The notes beneath the pieces were generated by a model. The model had not been told where the DNA came from and did no database searches. It saw nothing but the letters and a program-made list of their open reading frames with translations. Shown here piece after piece: positions 6,253-11,385 of a stretch of DNA of 11,385 nt (its first letter is position 1; each line of letters begins with the position of its first letter). The position numbers were made by a program, and so were the translations under genes. The DNA is from Nanobdellota archaeon (GTDB taxonomy: Archaea; Nanobdellota; Nanobdellia; Woesearchaeales; JAGLGH01), in the NCBI GenBank assembly GCA_023144115.1, contig JAGLGH010000259.1, positions 1-11,385 of the forward strand. Reading direction: 5' to 3'.

Positions 6253-9223
6253 AATGATTCGGCCATTTCTCAGTTTCTGCAATCTCATTAACTAAATATA
6301 GCCCTACTGCATCTATTCCTATATTCGCTGCAAGATTCAAACCCTGTGTCGCAAAGAAAGCAAGACCTCCTGATCCTACAAGCAGACCTTTTGAAAGCGC
6401 TTCTGCCCCTATGCTTGCGCCAATTGTTCCTGCCATTATGCCATATTTAGCAACCTCTGCCACAGTATGGCTTCCGGAATAGCAGAAAGTTCCTTCTTTC
6501 AAAATAGGATTCACTATGATGCAGTCTGTCTTGTGTATGGGATTCTCTAATGTGATTGAACTAAATCCTGCAGTTCTGTCTCTGCATACTTTAACTGCAT
6601 TTTCATATCTTTTTATATCATTTTTGTCAAAATCTGGATTGACATATGATTTTAAAACAGATACATTTCCAAACATTTTAGTCATGTTTCCAGTAAGATT
6701 CTCAGATTCATTCTTGCTTTCCCAGCATTGGCATTCAGCTTTAACTACAGCTATATCTGCCTGGCATGGGCTTGCAAGGAAGAATCTTTGCGCGTTCTGG
6801 TCAAGCAGTATTCCTGTGACAACACCTCCTTTATATTTATCCTTTGTAAGCTGCACATAGTATTTAGTAACATTTGGATGGAGATTATCAAGTCCTGCCC
6901 CAGTTATGATTGCTCCTTTATATGGCTCTTTTGCGCCTATGGCATTTACACCTATTGGAAGGAATTTCTGGTTCATGCTGTCTTCTTTTGCTGTTGCAAG
7001 AGCAACTCCTAAACTTATTAAATATTTTGGACTTTTTCTTGCTATCGCTGCAGGAAGTTCTTTTTTAAAAGCATCAAATTGTTTTATTACTTTTTCTTCC
7101 TTAAGCAATTGCTCTAAAACTTCTAATTCTTCTTTATTGTTTTTTGCAACCCACTCTGCAACTTCTTCAACAGTTGCAAATAACTTTATATCCTCTGGTT
7201 TTGCATAACGAAGTATGCTTGTGCCTTCATTAAATCCTTTTATCAACAACATCTCTGCTGCTTCCTTACTTACAACAGTAGTTGTTCCTTCTTTAAACAC
7301 ACTTTTGATTGAAACTGAAACCCTTTTTCCAAGCGATTCTATTGCGCTTTTGGTCTTTTTTCCAACCCATGCAATCGGCTTTGCCACCCCTCTAACAACA
7401 GTTGAAACCAAATGCGGCAACACAGTAACCTTCCCAAGTAAACTGCCTGCCCATTTTAATTTTTGATAAATATGACCTCCTATTGGGATAGTCGCTGCAG
7501 CAAGATTCCAGGCAACCACTGAACTCATTGTAGTAGCAGCTACATCCATAACCCATGCCTCCTCTTCTCCTGCAGGAAATGCCTCATAATACATCACATA
7601 TTTAGGATCTCCATATCCTGCAATATAACTTAAAGCACTTGAATAATCTTTAGTGATATTCTGAGGCATTTCAAAATTGCATACTGCGCACCCGCCAAAG
7701 TCAGGATCGCATTTTACAGTTGTTGCGCTTGTGCCTATCCTCTTGCCATCATAGCAGAAGACTGTTGGGTCATCCACTTCTCTCATCCCTAATACGTTCC
7801 CAGTAAGCAAAGGCTTTACCACAGTAAGCGCAAGCATACCTAAATCATAGCTTTTAGCATATTCCTCAGAGCCTACTAAGAAATCACCTAATTTTTGACC
7901 ATTTGAATCTCGCATTGCAATCTTGTCAGAATATTCTCTGTTTGCTGATGAATAGCCTTTTTTGCCGCCTTCTTTAAGGCAAGCTGCATCATCTTTAATG
8001 CAGCCAGTATAGTTGGTATCTATATCCCATAATACTTTTATTCCTGCCCTATTGTGTATATTTCCATCATTATCTATATTATAATAATTATCAGACTCAG
8101 AGCCTGCTCCTGTTTCAGAACCATATTTCCCGCAATAATATATCTTTATGCCTGGGCACTCAATCCAAGTAGGAGAATCAAGACAGCCTTCTCCATTATT
8201 CTCTATAGCCTGTATCTTCCTGTTTGGGAAATACTGGTTTATTTTCTCTGGAGGAACTTTACTTTTGTCAAATCCTGGCGGAAGAGTCTCCCACCAGTCT
8301 TTACCATAGAGATCTGGACCGTATGAACCCCAGATGCCATCACCATCCCTATCACATCCATCAGGTGGGCATACACTCTTATGCGAACCCCATACAAAAA
8401 GGTCATTCACAGACTTATCTGTAATCTTATCTTTAACTTCCCATGTGCCTGCCCTGCATATCTCATTGCCTTGCTCATCATATGTTGTTAGGACAATATT
8501 ATAAACTGGTTTTATATCTCTGACTGGCGCGAGATTAATCTTTTCTGCTTTTTTAATCTTGTCTTCATTTATTCCCAAGTCACGCAACTCTTTAAATCCA
8601 GTGTTATCATCTTCATCAGCGCAATAGCAATCACCATCATCTTTAGATGTTTTTGGCAGCCCTGAATTGCAATCCACCCAACCCTTATTGTTTCCAAAAA
8701 TCCAGTCATCTTCATTATCATTAGTGCATGAGCCATAGATATAATCAGCAAAGATTTTCTGATCTCCCTGCCTCACTATATTTCCTTCTGCATCTGATTT
8801 TATCTTGAATTCTTTCTCAAAAGCCCAATCTCTGAAATCATTTAGCCCGTCTTCTTCAATCTCAACATGGGCAGAAAATGCAATCTTATAGCTCTTAAAT
8901 TCAACCTTTTCAGCTTCAATCTTATTCTCAGAATACTTATCCACTCTCGTATTGGTTGCAAGGGAATTTATTGCCATAATAAGCCCATTCATAGAATCAA
9001 CAACTATCTGTTCTTCAGTTGTATATTCTGGCGTGAACGGCACAAACCCTTCTTCTCCTGGCAGCTTTAGCTTAAGCTCTTCCTTTGCAAAAAAGGATTT
9101 TACCACTCCTAAAAGTGGCTTGTTAAGGGCAAGCACAACCAGGGTGATAACTACAGCTCCAAGAATCATTTGGATAATTGCTCCCCAGCCTAGTCCTTTT
9201 TTGTTTTTCCTTAAATTCCTCAT
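6251..9223 (-). CDS. Giant anchored Cys-rich surface protein (990 aa)
   Basis: No known family is recognised. The start NLRKNKKG (K9-G10) and a helix at about residues 14-34 repeat the prepilin-like plan of the neighbours, but the protein is far larger than any usual pilin. Residues about 35-570 are extracellular, with many cysteines and DxDxDG-type loops: D291-R-D-G-D-G, the signature of an EF-hand-like or thrombospondin-type calcium loop, and a weaker NIDNDGNIHN further on. Residues about 565-640 and 920-980 are long hydrophobic, Gly/Ala-rich stretches that could be further membrane or pore-forming helices. Residues 645-760 are Lys/Glu-rich and helical. Around 838-855 four N-x-S/T sequons lie within about 20 residues, which suggests dense glycosylation. 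It is the last gene of its operon, starting 3 nt after the 56 aa gene. Confidence 0.85.
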   Translation of the reverse strand: MRNLRKNKKGLGWGAIIQMILGAVVITLVVLALNKPLLGVVKSFFAKEELKLKLPGEEGFVPFTPEYTTEEQIVVDSMNGLIMAINSLATNTRVDKYSENKIEAEKVEFKSYKIAFSAHVEIEEDGLNDFRDWAFEKEFKIKSDAEGNIVRQGDQKIFADYIYGSCTNDNEDDWIFGNNKGWVDCNSGLPKTSKDDGDCYCADEDDNTGFKELRDLGINEDKIKKAEKINLAPVRDIKPVYNIVLTTYDEQGNEICRAGTWEVKDKITDKSVNDLFVWGSHKSVCPPDGCDRDGDGIWGSYGPDLYGKDWWETLPPGFDKSKVPPEKINQYFPNRKIQAIENNGEGCLDSPTWIECPGIKIYYCGKYGSETGAGSESDNYYNIDNDGNIHNRAGIKVLWDIDTNYTGCIKDDAACLKEGGKKGYSSANREYSDKIAMRDSNGQKLGDFLVGSEEYAKSYDLGMLALTVVKPLLTGNVLGMREVDDPTVFCYDGKRIGTSATTVKCDPDFGGCAVCNFEMPQNITKDYSSALSYIAGYGDPKYVMYYEAFPAGEEEAWVMDVAATTMSSVVAWNLAAATIPIGGHIYQKLKWAGSLLGKVTVLPHLVSTVVRGVAKPIAWVGKKTKSAIESLGKRVSVSIKSVFKEGTTTVVSKEAAEMLLIKGFNEGTSILRYAKPEDIKLFATVEEVAEWVAKNNKEELEVLEQLLKEEKVIKQFDAFKKELPAAIARKSPKYLISLGVALATAKEDSMNQKFLPIGVNAIGAKEPYKGAIITGAGLDNLHPNVTKYYVQLTKDKYKGGVVTGILLDQNAQRFFLASPCQADIAVVKAECQCWESKNESENLTGNMTKMFGNVSVLKSYVNPDFDKNDIKRYENAVKVCRDRTAGFSSITLENPIHKTDCIIVNPILKEGTFCYSGSHTVAEVAKYGIMAGTIGASIGAEALSKGLLVGSGGLAFFATQGLNLAANIGIDAVGLYLVNEIAETEKWPNH

Positions 9224-9226
9224 CAG

Positions 9227-9397
9227 CTACATCCCTAAAATATTTTTCAATAAATCTATTGATTCGAATGCACTTCCTCTTGATTTATATACAATATATA
9301 TCACAATCAAAAGTCCTATCAGGCCAAGGATAAGCATTATTATAACATTCCACCCAGGCAGTTCTCCTTTTTTGTTCCATTTGGATAATATTTTCAT
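9227..9397 (-). CDS. 56 aa pilin-like protein, small gene easily missed
   Basis: This reading frame fills the gap between the 309 aa and 990 aa genes. It starts with ATG at 9397, 6 nt after the previous stop, and ends with TAG at 9227, 3 nt before the ATG of the 990 aa gene. The protein begins MKILSKWNKKGELPGW (K10-G11-E12), has one hydrophobic helix at about residues 18-37 and a short charged tail ending KNILGM, with no cysteine. The leader and helix match the other anchored proteins of the cluster. The extracellular part is only about 18 residues, so it is more likely a helix-only filament or adaptor subunit than a binding protein. The tight packing on both sides and the shared N-terminal plan support it as a real gene. 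Confidence 0.85.
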   Translation of the reverse strand: MKILSKWNKKGELPGWNVIIMLILGLIGLLIVIYIVYKSRGSAFESIDLLKNILGM

Positions 9398-9403
9398 CTT
9401 ATT

Positions 9404-10333
9404 TCACCCAATCATAAAAGTGCAATATTCATTAGCATCTTCATAAGGAATTAATATCAAAGTACTAATATCTTCAGGATGATCATCTTCGCTGTAACCT
9501 GGAAATAGGTCAATGACATCTCTTACATATTCAGCTCCTTTATGAACATTTACTCTTGCAAAAGCTATAAGATAAGTTTTATCTGTGTCATAATCAAACC
9601 TTTCTCCTGCCCTATAAATGCTCTCTAATGATTGGTCAGGAAGAGTATATTCCCAATAGCTTTTCTGCTCAGGATCAGCAGGGATTGGAGTCTTTTGCAT
9701 CCATTCATTTATTGTTTTTATATTTTCATTCTGAAATCTTGCCTTTAAATCATCATCAAATTTGATTCTTGCGCAGGCTATGCAATTTATTGGTGGTCTT
9801 TTGAATTCTCCCACAAACAAATCAATTAATGTTTCTTGTCCTGGAACTTCATCTTCACCCCAAAAAGGCTCATAAAACCTCCACCATTCATCAAAAAAGT
9901 TCATATTCCCTTCCCATCCTGTCTGCCAGCAAGTCCTTAGCTCTTTTGCTATTGCCTTGTCCATCTCATATCTTAGTAAATCATCATCATTTTTTATATC
10001 ATAACTAAATTTAAACTCTGGCGTTTTCTCAAATTTATCATTATGTTTTTTAATCTCTTTTTGCGCCTTAGCCTTATTCTTAGCAAGCTCATCATAAGTA
10101 AGAGTGATTCTTTTCATCTGGCATTCAGGTGGTATGTTGATATTCTGGATTATTGGCGTTTTTGTCGCTGCAGTTATAAAAAGGTTGTATTCGCAGATTT
10201 TTGCTTCACCAGCTCCACTCATGATAGGAAGTAATTTACCAAAAACCATTATTAAGGCAAGGATTACAATTAAGCCCATGATAATGCCTACCATGAAATG
10301 AGTCATCCCTTTGTTATAAATCTTTTTTTTCAT
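9404..10333 (-). CDS. Anchored Cys-containing protein with CxxC motif (309 aa)
   Basis: No known family is recognised. The leader KKKIYNKG (K8-G9) precedes a strongly hydrophobic helix at about residues 12-35. The extracellular part has six cysteines: C47, C71, C135, C184, C187 and C304, with C184-I-A-C187 as a CxxC pair. Residues 82-105 are a Lys/Glu-rich helix, and residues 135-160 are crowded with aromatic residues (CWQTGW, FFDEWWRFYEPFW), a possible carbohydrate or protein contact face. Its ATG overlaps the stop of the 42 aa gene (ATGA), which implies translational coupling. It is the second gene of the four-gene operon. A CxxC could be redox-active or structural; thioredoxin-like surroundings are not visible. 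Confidence 0.87.
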   Translation of the reverse strand: MKKKIYNKGMTHFMVGIIMGLIVILALIMVFGKLLPIMSGAGEAKICEYNLFITAATKTPIIQNINIPPECQMKRITLTYDELAKNKAKAQKEIKKHNDKFEKTPEFKFSYDIKNDDDLLRYEMDKAIAKELRTCWQTGWEGNMNFFDEWWRFYEPFWGEDEVPGQETLIDLFVGEFKRPPINCIACARIKFDDDLKARFQNENIKTINEWMQKTPIPADPEQKSYWEYTLPDQSLESIYRAGERFDYDTDKTYLIAFARVNVHKGAEYVRDVIDLFPGYSEDDHPEDISTLILIPYEDANEYCTFMIG

Positions 10334-10458
10334 TGAAACCCTCCTGCCATCATATCCTTGAATATTTTAAATAGGGCAAAGAAGAGCAATAGAAACAAAA
10401 CAAGACCAATCATGACTTTTAATGTCATTGATATCCCTTTTTTTCTCAGGCTGACCAT
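10330..10458 (-). CDS. 42 aa pilin-like protein, first gene of the 990 aa operon
   Basis: The protein is MVSLRKKGISMTLK followed by a hydrophobic helix at about residues 14-33 and a short tail ending MMAGGFQ. The frame is open upstream to 10524, but I place the start at ATG 10458. This puts the K-K-G motif at residues 6-8 as in the neighbours, and the TATA box at 10481-10490 lies about 27 bp upstream, so longer versions would begin within or before the promoter. The stop overlaps the next start as ATGA. Like the 56 aa protein it has almost no extracellular domain, so a helix-only structural role is inferred. Confidence 0.82.
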   Translation of the reverse strand: MVSLRKKGISMTLKVMIGLVLFLLLFFALFKIFKDMMAGGFQ

Positions 10459-10480
10459 ACCTACGAAAATAGAGAAGTTT

Positions 10481-10490
10481 GTATATAAGC
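10481..10490 (-). promoter_or_regulatory. TATA box of the 42/309/56/990 aa operon (leaderless)
   Basis: The minus strand reads GCTTATATAC, preceded by CGAAAA as a likely BRE, and is centred about 27 bp from the ATG at 10458. It lies in the 66 bp gap after the three small paralogues, so the two groups are probably separate transcripts. A U-rich stretch at 10500-10515 between the two could end the first. Confidence 0.6.
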
Positions 10491-10524
10491 TTTTCGGTGT
10501 AAGAAACAGAAAACTATAACCCAA

Positions 10525-10761
10525 TCAATCCCCATAAAGCTCAATACAGCATTTCTTACAATCGCTCGTATTAAAAGTAGGCCCTTTGCATGTCCCCCCA
10601 CTATCATAACACACACCACCTTGCGATCCACAAGTTTTTGTCTGTTTCCCAAAATCTCCCATCTTGCCTGAGAATATAAAAATCATTATAACAAGCACAA
10701 TTAAGACAAGAACAGCAATAATTATCATATTCAAACTCAATCCCTGTCCTTTCTTCTTCAC
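10525..10761 (-). CDS. Six-cysteine small pilin-like protein, third tandem copy (78 aa)
   Basis: The leader MKKKGQGLSLN (K4-G5-Q6) and the helix at about residues 12-31 are almost the same as in the two genes upstream. The C-terminal domain has six cysteines at spacing C-x6-C-x6-C-x9-C-x2-C-C and many Gly. I chose GTG at 10761 because an AGGTGAT site lies 4 nt upstream and the resulting start matches the paralogue beginning MKKGQG; the in-frame GTG at 10770 abuts the upstream stop and would consume the ribosome site. Last of three tandem paralogues. The disulphide-rich domain is presumed to lie outside the cell at the end of a pilin-like helix. Function unknown. Confidence 0.87.
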   Translation of the reverse strand: MKKKGQGLSLNMIIIAVLVLIVLVIMIFIFSGKMGDFGKQTKTCGSQGGVCYDSGGTCKGPTFNTSDCKKCCIELYGD

Positions 10762-10765
10762 ATCA

Positions 10766-10772
10766 ATCACCT
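10766..10772 (-). promoter_or_regulatory. Shine-Dalgarno site deciding the GTG start at 10761
   Basis: The minus strand reads AGGTGAT, complementary to the usual archaeal 16S rRNA 3' end, and overlaps the stop codon of the preceding gene. It is 4 nt from the GTG at 10761. Confidence 0.6.
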
Positions 10773-11028
10773 ATGTTGGCATGCAGCAGTAATTACCGCC
10801 GTCAGGTTCCCCATCATTGTTTGCATCACATCCAGACAGGTAGATAGGATTCTCATCTTCAGCACAGTCAGTAGCAAGCTCTGCGCATTTAGTTCCTCCG
10901 CAGGTAGATACTCCACTTCTGAATTGACCCATCTTTCCTGAGAAAATCACAATAAGCAGCACAAGCACAATCAATGCAAGCACTGCTATAATAATAACAT
11001 TCATGCTAAGTCCTTGTCCCTTTTTCAT
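10771..11028 (-). CDS. Six-cysteine small pilin-like protein, second tandem copy (85 aa)
   Basis: The leader MKKGQGLSMN (K3-G4-Q5) is followed by a hydrophobic helix at about residues 11-30, then SGKMG, also seen in the next gene. The extracellular domain has six cysteines: C43, C48, C55, C67, C81, C82 (C-x4-C-x6-C-x11-C-x13-C-C). DANNDGEPDGG between the fourth and fifth cysteines is acidic and could bind calcium. It starts 7 nt after the previous stop without a Shine-Dalgarno site, so it probably relies on coupling. The tandem arrangement points to duplication followed by divergence of the cysteine domain while the anchor stayed constant. Confidence 0.88.
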   Translation of the reverse strand: MKKGQGLSMNVIIIAVLALIVLVLLIVIFSGKMGQFRSGVSTCGGTKCAELATDCAEDENPIYLSGCDANNDGEPDGGNYCCMPT

Positions 11029-11035
11029 TTTTAAG

Positions 11036-11320
11036 CTATGTAGATATACAGCACACGCCGTCTATCTGGGCACCTTCATTATAGTCGCTATCGCCATCAA
11101 GATTGCATGCAAGATCGTATCTTACAGTATCATAATCTCCTGAGCATTCTGTCCCTACATCAAACACGCATGTTCCTCTGTTTGTCTCGCATTTGTCCAT
11201 CTCTGTTCTTGTCTTGCCAAGCTTTCCCATAAATATGACAGAAAGTACAACAAGGACAAGTAGGGCAATTGCCGCAATGATTATAGTATTTATTGATAAT
11301 CCTTGTGCTTTTTTTCTCAT
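11036..11320 (-). CDS. Six-cysteine small pilin-like protein, first tandem copy (94 aa)
   Basis: The leader MRKKAQGLSIN differs from its paralogues by having Ala in place of Gly before Gln (K4-A5-Q6), a change that prepilin peptidases often tolerate. The helix spans about residues 12-31 and is followed by MGKLG. The extracellular domain has six cysteines: C44, C51, C59, C72, C90, C91 (C-x6-C-x7-C-x12-C-x17-C-C), and an acidic DGDSDYNEG loop. It is the first gene of the three-gene unit, with both a TATA box and a strong Shine-Dalgarno site, so it may be the most strongly made of the three. Function unknown; a major surface subunit is a guess from position and expression signals. Confidence 0.88.
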   Translation of the reverse strand: MRKKAQGLSINTIIIAAIALLVLVVLSVIFMGKLGKTRTEMDKCETNRGTCVFDVGTECSGDYDTVRYDLACNLDGDSDYNEGAQIDGVCCIST

Positions 11321-11325
11321 TTTAA

Positions 11326-11331
11326 CACCTC
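11326..11331 (-). promoter_or_regulatory. Shine-Dalgarno site of the first six-cysteine gene
   Basis: The minus strand reads GAGGTG with 5 nt to the ATG at 11320. Most gene starts in the window lack such a site, so it marks a different mode of initiation for this gene. Confidence 0.65.
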
Positions 11332-11363
11332 TTCATGATTATTCTTTAATCTTAATTCATTCA

Positions 11364-11371
11364 TATTTAAA
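11364..11371 (-). promoter_or_regulatory. TATA box of the three-gene six-cysteine unit
   Basis: The minus strand carries TTTAAATA preceded by CGAAAG as a likely BRE. The predicted transcription start is near 11341, leaving a leader of about 20 nt that contains the GAGGTG site, unlike the leaderless genes elsewhere in the window. Confidence 0.65.
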
Positions 11372-11385
11372 TCTTTCGAAGAAAA

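Noticed and set aside
8952..9446. Plus-strand open frame of 164 codons
   Set aside because: It lies opposite the start of the 990 aa gene, the 56 aa gene and the end of the 309 aa gene, all of which have better starts and matching N-termini. Its composition is that of an antisense shadow.
10459..10524. Upstream extension of the 42 aa gene to 64 aa
   Set aside because: The extension would cover the TATA box at 10481-10490 and move the K-K-G motif to residue 28, unlike every neighbour.
473..11320. Archaellum (archaeal flagellum) operon
   Set aside because: No flagellin-type domain is seen and no other archaellum component is in the window; cysteine-rich and wall-enzyme heads do not fit filament archaellins.
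1..11385. tRNA, rRNA, CRISPR array or insertion sequence
   Set aside because: No cloverleaf, rRNA motif, regularly spaced repeats, transposase or terminal inverted repeats were seen on reading both strands.

Overview
The window looks like a piece of an archaeal chromosome, most probably from a small-genome DPANN lineage of the Woesearchaeota/Pacearchaeota type. The DNA is AT-rich. Four genes have an archaeal TATA box centred about 26-27 bp upstream of the start codon, which implies leaderless mRNAs. Shine-Dalgarno sites of the GAGGTG type appear only at a few starts. Small proteins that begin K-K-G-Q-G-L-S followed by one hydrophobic helix are, from memory, common in such genomes. The lineage is an inference; no marker gene is present.

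Layout, right to left (almost everything is on the minus strand). (1) 11320-10525: a promoter and three tandem paralogues, each a tiny membrane-anchored protein with six cysteines. (2) 10458-6251: a leaderless promoter and a four-gene operon of 42, 309, 56 and 990 aa proteins; the 56 aa gene is easily missed. (3) 5547-6230: the only plus-strand gene, a secreted or anchored protein of unknown function, convergent with operon 2. (4) 5462-5142: a fourth six-cysteine small protein, divergent from gene 3. (5) 4984-473: a leaderless promoter and a five-gene operon of 162, 345, about 167, 148 and 657 aa. (6) 283-1: the start of a lipoprotein with a FISUMP-like domain, cut by the window edge.

Thirteen consecutive minus-strand proteins share one N-terminal plan: a short basic leader ending in K-G (or K-A or N-G) followed by a single hydrophobic helix. 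This resembles an archaeal class III (prepilin-like) signal. Operons 2 and 5 are built alike, with small or medium anchored subunits first and a very large modular protein last. Operon 5 carries domains of bacterial cell-wall enzymes. The 345 aa protein has an Amidase_3-like domain with one zinc ligand replaced. The 657 aa protein has a degenerate VanY/M15-like domain followed by a GH23 (SLT) lytic transglycosylase domain whose catalytic Glu is kept. The best reading is a multi-subunit pilus- or pseudopilus-like surface machine with wall-binding or wall-cutting tips, in an organism expected to lack murein. No assembly ATPase, platform protein or prepilin peptidase lies in the window, so the machine must be completed elsewhere or be something other than a pilus.
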